A stretch of DNA of 64,000 nt from Rhinocladiella similis. Its lineage: Eukaryota > Ascomycota > Eurotiomycetes > Chaetothyriales > Herpotrichiellaceae. Shown here piece by piece: positions 13,325-23,542 of the stretch. Numbering within the stretch: the first letter of the stretch is position 1; the number at the start of each line of letters is the position of its first letter. The notes under the pieces were generated by a model. That model worked only from the letters and a program-made list of their open reading frames with translations, did no database searches and was not told the origin of the DNA. A program made the position numbers and the translations under genes. The stretch spans positions 4,650,001-4,714,000 of the forward strand of contig JAMRYE010000003.1 of NCBI GenBank assembly GCA_024082115.1, given 5' to 3'.

Positions 13325-16300
13325 TCACTCCAGACGGTTCCTCTTTACGGGTTTGACATCCAGAAATACGACATCCGAAGTTGATGACTCATTACCATCA
13401 CTTCCTTCTTCTTCTTCTTCTTCTTCTTCTTCTTCTTCTTCTTCGTCGTCGTCCAGAACAATTGCTCTCTTATGTCTCCGAGGAGCAGCATTTGTAACTA
13501 CAGCGTTCGATTCAGGCTGTACAGAAGCCTCGGCTGCCTGGCTCTCCTCGTTGAAGTTGGACGCAGTACGGTGAGTTCTTCCTTGGCCCAAAGTGGCTCT
13601 CCAGCATTTGCCAACCACTCGGCCCAACATTGCACCCAAGGAATAGGGGACGCCATTCCCTAGGATCTCATACTGTTGAGCGGTTGTGCCTATCACTAGG
13701 AAATTCTTCGGGAGATCCATTGCCCGCATTGCTTCTCGGAGTGAAATGGTTCGATGTTCAAATGGATGCATCATTTCTCCGTTTGAGGCACTGTTAGGCA
13801 TGATTTTGGTGCAAATGGTCGGAAAGGGCTTTTCCGGGGCGATCCTTCTGTAGCAGCTGGAGTTTTTAGCTTGCTGATTGTCATTTAGACTTCTGAACCA
13901 CTTGTTCTGTGACGGTGATAAATGGCCATGGTAATAGGCTTTGCTCAAAGACATTCCACTCGGGCTGGTCGGAATGCGCTGAATGACGTTCCTCAAGCTG
14001 ACTTCGTCTTGTAGCGACACCTTGAGTCGAGAGATTGGGATATGATACGGATCCAAGATATTAACTGTGACATCATTATGAACTGGTGGTAGATCAGCCA
14101 TAGTAACTGCGCAAGCCCTTGGCCCTGAGATCTCGTTTAGTGAAGCTGGAAGAATTGCTCCTGGTGCAGCCGCGATGATGATGAGTCGCTTGCGCTTTGA
14201 TGCCCCACCGAGTTTGGAAACGTCGCAGACCATTTTGCGAACTTGATAGCCTAGTGCCACAAGGTGACATATAGCTTGCTTGCCTTCATTTGGACTCCTG
14301 TTGTTCTCTATCATTCTCGGAACATTTTCGATAATAGCATATGCGGGCATACAAGTTTCGATCCATGAAAGCGTATGCGCCAATAGCGAACAATTTCTCA
14401 GAGAACCCTCTGAATCAGGGTGCCTATTAAGACTGCTATAACCTTGACAGGGACAGCCGGCAATGATACAACCCACATGTTTAATGGGCTCGGCCCCTGT
14501 CAGGTATTCCCGCAGTACCGCATTCACAGAATCGAGTCTGTATTGTGTCTGTTCCGAGCAGTGATAGTTTGCTCGATGGCTGAGCATAGCAATTTCATCG
14601 TGCTCAACAGCAGTGACAATCTCTGCATAGCCAGAACACGTGAAACTGTGATCCCAAAGACCACCACCTGCGAACAAGCTAAGTACCTTCATCTTCGGGC
14701 AGTCAATATTACTGCTAGAGACCAGATTCCGCTCTGATAACGGATTCTTCTTGTTTCTTCTGCTTTGACAATGACAAACAAGCTCGTCTTCGACGGCAGT
14801 GGTGAAAGACTCTTCCTTTTCATGATAGAGAGCGTGAATAAATAGTTCCGTACCCTCACTGGTCTTAGCATGATCTGTAAAGACACTGGCGTCGACGATC
14901 CTTACAACATTTCGAACTGAGATCTCTTCGCAGTTGCATTCGCTGGAAAAGAACAGTTCGTTGCCAATAGGGTATTCAGTCCCATCTTTCTCCGAGCCAC
15001 AGAGCGTGCTTGACGGCAAGACCGCCCATACTACCTTAATAGTCTTGGAAAAATCCGAGGTTGACCGAACAAATGCGTAGCGTAATTCATATTGCCGTGG
15101 ATTTCCTATTCGTACAATAACGACTTTTCGGTTCAACTCAATGAGTCGAGATATCGTGATCTGTTGATCAGATCTTGTATTCTCGAGAATATAGACAGCT
15201 TTAGAAACTCTATCTCTGTCGAAATGATCGTTTTGACGATACGCAAATTTCTGTGGAAACTTCCACTCACGTATTCTTTGTTGCCTAAAGACTTCCACGT
15301 CCGGACAGGGTTGAACAATCTCGAGAAGATGATACTTCCGCCAACGCGGACATATTCTGAGAAACTGATCTCCAACGTGAGGGGTGACCACGCTCTTTTC
15401 TGATTTTGACTGACTTCGCTTGTCATCCGAACGATCAACCAGCCCGAGATCTTTCCAGAGAGGATGTCTTGATACCACGTCAAGCTTACTGTGCAAGCCA
15501 TAAAAGGTGTCCCATAAGAAGAAACGGTGCTGACATAACCAAGGACGAAAATCCTCCTTCTTACCACATTGAATGTGCCAGGGAGAAATGTTGTTGCCAT
15601 GTTGGCGATTCAGCCACCGCCAGAAGGCCGACTCGAAGTCAAGGAGCCCTACGCCATTTTCTCTAAATTTGAGAAAGTCGATGACGTACTTGCAGAGATC
15701 AGTGACCCAGACTAAGTCTCTCCAATGTGGTCTGTATCCCGGGGCTGGTTTACGGAGTCGATACCAGTATTTTCTTTTCGCAGAATCGTGAGTGTTGATC
15801 CAGACATCGTCTCCTGTTGTAAAGCTTTCCAACTTCTCAAGCTGGCCGAATGTAACAGTAGAAATCAGTGCACATCTGAGAGGCCGTCGAATCCCATTAT
15901 GGACCAATGTTCCATCCACAAGGAATTCCTCGGTCTTCTTTGATACCTGTACTGTCACCAGGTTCTCGTATTGGCCTTGAAAAACAGACGGATATTCTGG
16001 AGAGCGATAGACATAGAATTCCTCCAAAGTAAACTCATTAAAGTCACCATCATCGTCCAGTATCATATCTTTCTTGTCCATTGCGATAAATTCATCCAAA
16101 GTATCATACTCCGATGGGCATGGTGGCAGCGCAGATGATCTTGAGAACTTTCGAGGGTACAGCAAGGCTAGATCCTCAGGGCTTTCAAGGCGGTAAAGTT
16201 CGTCAGCTAGTGTTTCACACAGTCCTTCTAGGGTGTCATCTGAAGAGTCAATTGACCTCCTGTCTCTTTCGTTGTACGTTTTCGCTGACCTCAAGCGAGT

Positions 16301-16483
16301 GCGCGGTCCAAGTATTTCGTCATCTGAGGAATCTGACTCTGGCGAGGCTGAGGCATACTCCAAACTCGCTGCGAGGCTGGGCTGAGTTTGTTCGTCGTCA
16401 GGAATTTTCTCGTCTTCGCTGTCTGAGATCTCAATCACTTCCGTATCGTCAATGTCGAAAACGAAGGACTGCAAAGGCGGCAT
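13325..16483 (-). CDS. DIM-2-type DNA (cytosine-5) methyltransferase
   Basis: A single exon of 1,052 residues; the start is the ATG before PPLQSFVFD, since the longer frame begins at TTG. The protein should methylate cytosine in nuclear DNA; in Neurospora, DIM-2 is guided by H3K9 methylation through HP1 and methylates RIP-mutated repeats. Order: acidic N-terminus with DTEVIEISDSEDE; a central region about 330-560 with BAH-like features ending NELFFSSECNCEEI and CHCQ; then the catalytic domain. That has motif I SLFAGGG (about 600), motif IV AGCPCQGYSSLNR with the nucleophilic Cys (about 678), motif VI IENVPRM (about 717), a divergent motif VIII ASKRKRLIIIAAAPG, and motif X GNGVPYSLGAML (about 943). 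The ENV and CPCQGYS pattern favours DIM-2 over RID/Masc1. The C-terminus has a Glu run from a TTC microsatellite. Codon use is looser than in neighbours, suggesting fast evolution. Confidence 0.85.
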   Translation of the reverse strand: MPPLQSFVFDIDDTEVIEISDSEDEKIPDDEQTQPSLAASLEYASASPESDSSDDEILGPRTRLRSAKTYNERDRRSIDSSDDTLEGLCETLADELYRLESPEDLALLYPRKFSRSSALPPCPSEYDTLDEFIAMDKKDMILDDDGDFNEFTLEEFYVYRSPEYPSVFQGQYENLVTVQVSKKTEEFLVDGTLVHNGIRRPLRCALISTVTFGQLEKLESFTTGDDVWINTHDSAKRKYWYRLRKPAPGYRPHWRDLVWVTDLCKYVIDFLKFRENGVGLLDFESAFWRWLNRQHGNNISPWHIQCGKKEDFRPWLCQHRFFLWDTFYGLHSKLDVVSRHPLWKDLGLVDRSDDKRSQSKSEKSVVTPHVGDQFLRICPRWRKYHLLEIVQPCPDVEVFRQQRIREWKFPQKFAYRQNDHFDRDRVSKAVYILENTRSDQQITISRLIELNRKVVIVRIGNPRQYELRYAFVRSTSDFSKTIKVVWAVLPSSTLCGSEKDGTEYPIGNELFFSSECNCEEISVRNVVRIVDASVFTDHAKTSEGTELFIHALYHEKEESFTTAVEDELVCHCQSRRNKKNPLSERNLVSSSNIDCPKMKVLSLFAGGGLWDHSFTCSGYAEIVTAVEHDEIAMLSHRANYHCSEQTQYRLDSVNAVLREYLTGAEPIKHVGCIIAGCPCQGYSSLNRHPDSEGSLRNCSLLAHTLSWIETCMPAYAIIENVPRMIENNRSPNEGKQAICHLVALGYQVRKMVCDVSKLGGASKRKRLIIIAAAPGAILPASLNEISGPRACAVTMADLPPVHNDVTVNILDPYHIPISRLKVSLQDEVSLRNVIQRIPTSPSGMSLSKAYYHGHLSPSQNKWFRSLNDNQQAKNSSCYRRIAPEKPFPTICTKIMPNSASNGEMMHPFEHRTISLREAMRAMDLPKNFLVIGTTAQQYEILGNGVPYSLGAMLGRVVGKCWRATLGQGRTHRTASNFNEESQAAEASVQPESNAVVTNAAPRRHKRAIVLDDDEEEEEEEEEEEEEGSDGNESSTSDVVFLDVKPVKRNRLE
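13406..13444 (-). repeat. (TTC)13 microsatellite inside the methyltransferase
   Basis: A perfect TTC run on the plus strand is read as GAA in the gene and makes an uninterrupted Glu tract after VLDDD, near residue 1,018, outside the catalytic domain. Length is likely to vary between strains. Confidence 0.95.
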
Positions 16484-17567
16484 CTTGATTTCTCGAGGGA
16501 TCAGGTTCAGCAAGCGGCGCTTCGCTAGCGAAAGTTTGTAGAATATCGAATTGGTAGCAAGAGAATGACTGAATGGAGTGAGAGGTCAACTCTCAGATGG
16601 CGCTTCACCAGGAGAGGCGGTCACAGCCATACTGCCGGCACCACGATCCTTCGCAGACAGAAATGATGATGATTGGCCGTCAAGGTTTCGCTGCATTGAA
16701 TACGCGCACCATATATCATGGCATAGTGCATGATTGAGGTATTTGCGCCAGCAAGATATGCTTGCAACCTAGAAGGGCGCAAGCACATAGCAAGAAGAGA
16801 GGCAAGTCCATGAGACCTGATGTTGCATGGAGTGGAAACTGTACAAAGAATAGAAGTTCTTGCAGATAACAGAGCATCATGGTGCAAGGAAGAAACGTGC
16901 AGCAGTACATGAATTGATGTTTGCAGAGGTACAAGGGATATAAAGACCTCAGGCACCTGGTCGCCCTCCACCCAGTCACGCATGCTCGCTGTACAGAGTA
17001 GGTGAAGTAGGATATTAGGTAGCAGTCACATGTTTGGCGAGAGCAGTGGTGGAAGGAGAGAATTGTCACAGGACAAACACAACTAGATGACGACAAAACT
17101 TCTCTACAAGTGACTGGTGACTGAACAGACAGTGAAATCATCGGTGAACTCATGAGGCATTTGAGAGTCTGAGGGGTTGTAAGGAGATGTAAGAGAAAGG
17201 CACATTTACCGCACAAGTCAATAAGTGCATCAGAAAATTGTGAAGCTTGCCCAAGGCTGGGTGCCCAGGACAAGAGGATTTTGGGCCTGGGCCATCATCA
17301 AGCGAAATAGTACATCGCCATTCGACAGCTGCCTTGTTGATAACTGAATGTCCATTGAGAAGAATTCTGTGGTGTTTATGTTCTTGGGGTCAAGACTAGT
17401 GATGGCCAGACGTCACGGCTAAAGTTCGGAAGGAAACGCCAAGAATTGGGTCTTGGCTTTGTGTGCACAAGTTGAATTTGCTTGCGATAAACGACTCTTC
17501 ACGATCCTCCACAGCCCGCTCAAATTCCACGTCGATTGCAGGACATTTTCAGACAACAACCGCAATC
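16484..17567. other. Divergent intergenic region, methyltransferase/eS19
   Basis: About 1.1 kb holding the promoters and leaders of both genes. One minus-strand open frame of 185 codons (16716-17273) is Cys- and Leu-rich without any domain, and I do not call it a gene. No strong repeat is visible. Confidence 0.6.
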
Positions 17568-18301
17568 ATGGGTGGAGTTACCGTACGCGATGTCGATGTA
17601 AGTGCGCCTCTTGCAGATTCACGAACGCCGAAGCCCCCGAGTCGAAATGAAGGAGCCAGGAAGCATGGGGGAACATACCTGGAACAACCTGCGGCACTTG
17701 GAAAATTGGAAAACAACGCTGACTAGATGCTTCACAGGCGCAAAAATTCATCAACGCCTATGCCGATTTCCTGAAGAGACAGGGCAAGCTCCAAATACCA
17801 GGTGAGATATAGCCCCGATTAGTTGTTATGGCCAGAAATTCCCAGATGCCTAGACACAGTGTGTCTTGCGCGTTGGGTAACTGCCAGTAAACTCTTCGTA
17901 ATGCCATCGCTAACATCCTTGGGCACACAGGTTGGGTTGATACCGTCAAGACCTCACACTCCAACGAACTTCCTCCTCAGTCCCCCGATTGGTTCTACGT
18001 CCGAGCTGCCGCTGTGGCCAGACATGTCTATCTCCGAAAGTCAGTTGGTGTTGGTCGCCTGCGAAAGGTTCACGGAAGCACCAAGAACCGTGGCTCAAGA
18101 CCCTCACACCACGTCGATGCCTCAGGATCCGTTGACCGAAAAGTCATGCAAAGCCTGGAGAAGCTAGGAATTCTAGAGAAGGTCGATGAGGATGATGAAG
18201 GCTCGAGCGGAAAGGGTGGCCGAAGAATCACGCAAGCCGGTATGCGAGATTTGGACCGTATTGCTCAAACCGCTGTTGAGGATGAAGAGGATGAGGAATA
18301 A
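17568..18301 (+). CDS. RPS19: 40S ribosomal protein eS19
   Basis: Three exons, 17568-17597, 17738-17801 and 17931-18301, give 154 residues, the normal length. The first exon codes only for MGGVTVRDVD, typical of fungal ribosomal protein genes, and the two introns are long (140 and 129 bp). Diagnostic segments are FINAYADFLKRQGKLQIPGW, PDWFYVRAAAVARHVYLR, VGRLRKVHGSTKNRG and GGRRITQAGMRDLDRIA. An acidic tail ends EDEEDEE. eS19 sits in the head of the small subunit and is needed for late 18S rRNA processing. No doubt about identity. Confidence 0.97.
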
Positions 18302-19565
18302 ATGTGAAGTCCAAAAGCGGCGTCGAGGGGCGCATACGGAAATGCTAATCCAGTGTTTTCTGTCTCAGCGGCAGACGGAGTGTGACAACAAGAGTCACCA
18401 AAAAGCTTTTTACAAAGCGGAAAGCATTTTTGCACAGGCGGGTCAATCCGTCGTTTGATCATCTGTTGCAAGGTCTATCAGGATGATCCAGACAGACGAG
18501 GCACAATGAAACTATTTCAACGTTGTAACAACTCCAGGTAGACTCGAAACTCCTGTTCGTTTCGTTGAGCCATGGCCACCCTCTCTCACTCGTTCCCATA
18601 TGCTTGAAACCAGCCCAATAGAGATGGATTCTGGCATCGGAAATTTAGCATAGCATACAGTTACATTGTAGACTTTGTTGTACCTAACGCTGATACTATA
18701 CCTTCCATGGATTGAACTTGTGCATTACCCAGGATATCTGCTTGCGCCGCTGTGCTCGACCTACAGTAGCACATTCAATATTACCTAAGCATTGCAGAGC
18801 CATGCGATTTTCTTCCTCGGCATTCGGAGAAACTTATTTTCCACACCACCATAGATCAGCTATCAGTCTGGGAACAAAGCTTCCTCGCCCGATGTTGTTG
18901 TTGTCTTCCAACCCTTTGAGCACGTTCATTGTCACTCAAGGATAGCTTGACAACTCATTCATCCCGTCATTGAGCAATATGCCCACCATGGCCAAGCCGG
19001 CAACGATGCCGTCTTCCACTGCCAATGTGGGATCTCAAGGCACCCCTGCACAGCCTCATCAGCCGTACCGAGCCTCCAAAAACCTTAAGTGGTAAGGCAT
19101 ATTGAACAGAATCTCCTTCTGGAAGATGAAAGGCAACCTTGATGCTCACATGATACACGAGATGCCCTTTTGTCTTCCAGCTAAAATGACATGCCCCAGT
19201 ATGATCCGCGTTTTGCTTTTGTCCAAGCACGCCGTCTCTTTCCCACAAGGTACTCCCTGGGACTCCGCTAAGAGTCACCATCAGCAGACAGAAACAATGC
19301 CGTACAGTCTGATGCGCCTTGCCAGTCTCTCCAGCCCTCAACTTATCCACCCTGGCTCCATTCATCAGATAGCGACTCGGCAGTCGCTGGGTGCAATGCC
19401 CAAATATGCCTTTAGAGAGCCAACTCGACACAGCCTTCACGTCATAGCCTGGTAGTTGCTTCTGGCATACATTCATGAGTATCTGCTCCAATGCTGCAAG
19501 AGTCCCTTGTGTTCTTCGTCTTGTCGTTCTTTCTACTCTAACCCCCAGGCCATTTCTTCGCACCA
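18302..19565. other. Intergenic region, possible 5' exons of the RBR gene
   Basis: Mostly the 3' region of eS19 and the leader of the RBR ligase gene. A short frame from ATG 18979 (in-frame ATG 18988) runs into a GTAAGG splice donor at 19092. A second short frame at 19200-19249 (YDPRFAFVQARRLFPT) lies between an AG and a GT. These could be upstream exons. No joined model keeps the frame convincingly, so I leave them out of the gene. Confidence 0.4.
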
Positions 19566-22500
19566 ATGATTGCACATCGTAGTCGGACTGTGGCCGAGGA
19601 AAACACGACCGCGAGTGAAGAGCAAGAAGTATTCGAGATGGAGACATCAGAACTTCGGTCTTGTGAAGCGCGGACTAAACGGTCTATACCACAAGAGCTT
19701 CGACTGGAACACGAACATGAATCTCTACCTCCCAAGCTGAAGGATATTCTAACTTGGTCACTGGATGTGACCCGTCGACCAACCGAAAGCAAACCCTCAA
19801 ACTCCAGCGCAGCCATCAAGGACAACTTGGCGGACGCCGAGACCCAAACGCTAACACAAAGGCGTCAGTTGGAAGCAGAATCCTCAGCTGCCTCAGTTCG
19901 CCCTTCACAGCAGAAGGATGACAAGAGTTCGACAGATAGTCGCAGCAGCAAGACACCGCCTGCTTTGCGGAAACTCCAATATGCCACCAAACGCCCATTC
20001 ATCCGCGAAAATGGCAGGCATGGTATCCGTGATTCTACAAGAGACCTTCTCGCAGCCTTAAAGCAAAAGGCGGAGAAAACAGGGCTGCCACACTCGAAGT
20101 CGGTTATTGTTCTAGTACATGACTCCAATGTCTTTGAATGTACAAGTTGCTTCGAAGAATTTCCTCAGACTCAAACTGCCAAACTTCCCTGCAGTCACTT
20201 TTACTGCAAAGAATGCTTGGCCACGCTGGTGATGACAGCGCTTCAGAACGAAACCAACTATCCACCTAAATGCTGCCTAAGCGAGATTCCTCTTTCAGCA
20301 GCCCTGTACCCGCTGAATGCAAAACAACGGGAAATATACAAAGAAAAGGCTGCTGAATATTCAATCCCGGCCCAGGAACGATGGTACTGTCCAAACGCTC
20401 GATGTTCAAAATGGATTCCGCCCGCGAAGCTTCACCGCACTCGCCATCTCAACCAAAAATGTCCGCATTGTTCCAGCAAGGTTTGCAATATCTGCAGGGG
20501 TCCGGCACATAGCAGGTCGGTAGATTGTCCTCAGGATTTCGGATTGGAAGCCACAATATCTCTTGCTGAGCTCGAGGGCTGGAGGCGCTGCTACAGTTGT
20601 CGTGCCCTGGTCGAGGTACGTATCCTTTGTTAAACCGCTAAACTTGCTGACTGGCTTTCGTCAGCGGGCTTCTGGATGTCGCCACATGACCTGCAAGTGC
20701 GGCTCTCAATTTTGCTATGTGTGCGGAGCAAAGTGGCGGACCTGTCATTGCACCGAAGTCGACGAAGTCAACCGGCAGGCAGATCTTAGACGACGAAGGG
20801 AGGGCAGACAGACAGTGGTTGATACAGAGGCAGAAGAACTTGCCCGCGCCATCGCCGAAGTGGAGGCTTTAGAACGTCGTGAAGCAGAAGACCGACAAAG
20901 GGATCAAGCACGACAAGAAGCCGAAAGAAGACAGCAGCAGGTTGAGCTCGCAAGATTGGAGGAGGAGCGACAGCAAGAAGAAGCTGAAAGGAGACTGGAG
21001 GAAGAACGACTTGAGCGCGAGTACCGGCTAGCTCTCCGAGAATCTGTCGCAGACGCTTGCAACGCAATGCAATCGGCCTTGATCAACATCATTCAGACTC
21101 AGAAGCAAACCCTTGACAGCCGGCACATGCAAGCCAAAGGTGCCTACCTGGAAGAACGCGATGACGCTTTGGCAAAGCAAAGGGATGAAGCCGAGGAGCT
21201 GCAAGCTAAGCTGAAATCAAACATCGATCGAAGGACCACTCTTGTCCAACGCAAACAGAAATCTGATCTGGATGTGTTTACCTCTGAGCAGGATGAATTG
21301 GAAGACGACTTATTCTTGGAAGTAAGGATGCATCTCCACGGCAAATCAGACAAAGAAGCACGAGAGCGACGTCTGCATGACAAGTTTAAGAATCAGGGTA
21401 ACGAGAAGTTACAAGCGCTTCTCAAGAAACATGAGATGGAGATGCAGACCTTGACCCTCAGTGCATCCACAGAGCTGGATGTGCTGAAACGGGCCAGCAG
21501 CGACAAAATTGCCATGATCACGGCCAGATACGCGCGTGATTTAAAAGCACACCGGATGAATATGGCAGCAGACCTTGCCTGGTTTCAACTCATATCCGAA
21601 AGACGACGAAACATGGTTTCCTCGCACGCACGGCTTGTGCTTGCAGCTGTCGATGCTGATGAGGAGCCTCTCGGACTCACTGCAGAGCAAGCCGCAGCTA
21701 TCGGACCTTTTCTCTCCGGGCCTACCAACCCGCTGCAGCAGGATGACCGACTGATGCCATCACCTACATCGAGTACTTCTCTTACGCCTACACCGTCGCT
21801 TGTCGAGCTTGCTTCGACGTCTGATCGATTGCTATCTACTCTGGAGCCACAGTTATCCTCAAGTGGCAGCGCCGATGATACGATAAGTGCGTCTTCAAAT
21901 CATCTTCTAATGAACAGTGCCAGGATATGGATGGCAGGAGGAGACCATACACTACCTGATCCATCTCGAATACCTGAGGACAGAACATGTACCTCGGAAG
22001 TCAAACAACCTATCCGAAGACACGCTATAGTCAGAGGTGCTCGAACGCCTAGAAAGCCATCATGCGGTCGCAGATACAGACCTGGCTCCTCCACCCCAGG
22101 CGATGGTATCCCACTCGTCCCAGATGTGCCAGCCATCTATCTCGGAGACAACGACTTACTTGCCAACATGCCCGGCGCCTATCCTGTCTCTCTGAAGACT
22201 GACAAGTACGAAGCCACCAATGGCAGCCCATCACAAGCGTCACCCAGGCGCGTATACCAGAGGAATTCTTGGGGCGAGAGCACCACGTCAATTACAGGGT
22301 CCACGGCTTCTTTGTCCCTGGTGTCAGAGTACTCAACATCGCCAAGCAGCATCGATAGCCTATCAATGCCCGTCACAGATGCCATTGGGCCTTCTTATTC
22401 GTCTTCTCAGCCTGCCATGTCTCCCTCGGCACTGGCTGCGTTGCCTTTCTCGACAACTTCACCTGCGTCCCCTCCTCCCAGACCGCATCGACATGCGAGG

Positions 22501-22617
22501 GGCATGTTCTCCCTTGGCGACTTGCGCGCGGCAGTGAGAGGCAGCGGCGGAGGTGAGAAGGGCAAGAAACCCAAATACTCCGACACCGAAACCGAAGAGG
22601 AGAAGAGAGGAGATTAG
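19566..22617 (+). CDS. RBR-type (RING1-IBR-RING2) E3 ubiquitin ligase
   Basis: Two exons, 19566-20615 and 20665-22617 (49 bp intron), give 1,000 residues. The enzyme should take ubiquitin from an E2 onto a RING2 cysteine and pass it to substrates. RING1 begins near residue 190 (FECTSCFEEF, LPCSHFYCKECL). The IBR follows (RWYCPNARCSKWI, CPHCSSKVCNICRG). RING2 is CYSCRALVE joined across the intron to RASGCRHMTCKCG, with the likely catalytic Cys at about 360 and closing CYVCGAKWRTCHC. Residues about 395-540 are a highly charged coiled coil (AERRQQQVELARLEEERQQ). The last third is Ser/Thr/Pro-rich and disordered and ends in an acidic tail. It resembles Ariadne-like fungal ligases but lacks a clear Ariadne domain. 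The substrate is unknown and upstream exons are possible. Confidence 0.87.
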
Positions 22618-23542
22618 AGAGAGCGAATGAGGAGGACTGCAGGAGGATGCGTTTGAGGGGGCTTGAAGCGAAGGTCCTCACACACTCATATGCGCAGAGC
22701 TCGGTACCAACACGGGTGACGAATTTTGCTCGGAGATCGATTTCTGTTTCAAGTGGGCTGTGTCAGAGTTGTGCTTTGTTTTCGTATGTCAATGGACATC
22801 AAGATACACATTCTCACCACGTTCGCTTGTTCTGTTCTTGAGAGCATCTATATTACAGTGTCGCACGATTCAAAAATCTCGTTAACGTCGTCGTCGCCGT
22901 TGCCGTGCTTTTCGTTCATTGCTTTCTGTTCATAAACCCGACTGCTTTTTCATTTCCTTGGTTTCCCCCATTCTCCCCTACCTTCCTCCCCCCTCCCCCG
23001 AAAGAGGTGTGTGCCTGTGCCTATACCTGTGTGTGTGCGTGTGTTTTGCGCGGCGCGCTCCTGATCCTAGAAGATTGTGGTTGGATCTCTAGTGTTGGTA
23101 GCATGCCCGTGTCGAAAGGGCTCCCCCCGACCCGAATACAGTAAAAATATACCCTGGGCGGCCTTGTCCGTAATCGCAACGGGGGGCCTGGGCTATCTCG
23201 CGACACGACGAACCAATGAATATAACATCGATTATTCTTACTTCTTACGGTGAGTACTCTTATCCGCATTTCGAAGGAAAGGACTTCGTCGAGACGGGGC
23301 TACGTTTACTTGTCAAGTATTCCCGGAATTTCATATCGTCTTATCTCATCATCTATCTTCTAACTATCTTTTATCTTCAATCTTTCTTAGATAGGTCTCT
23401 AAGAGAACTTGCGTATCTCTAGATCTGAGCCGAGCACCTGGCACCCCGGCTCTACAGTGTGATCTGACTGTTCGAGTGTGAGAAAAGAGAGCGATACATA
23501 CATGGTCTTATCAGTGCAGTATCATTATCACGACGCCCGAAG
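22618..23542. other. Intergenic region without a gene
   Basis: Holds a pyrimidine-rich block and a GT/GC-rich tract at 22975-23060 (TGTGTGTGCGTGTG). No coding potential or RNA gene is seen. Confidence 0.6.

Noticed and set aside
13325..16483. Assignment of the methyltransferase to the RID/Masc1 class
   Set aside because: It carries ENV and a CPCQGYSSLNR loop with BAH-like sequence before it, which matches DIM-2 better.
16716..17273. 185-codon minus-strand open frame beside the eS19 promoter
   Set aside because: Cys/Leu/Ser-rich composition, no domain, and it lies in a promoter region between divergent genes.
18967..19647. 226-codon minus-strand open frame opposite the RBR gene start
   Set aside because: No recognisable domain; it overlaps the start of a well-supported gene on the other strand.
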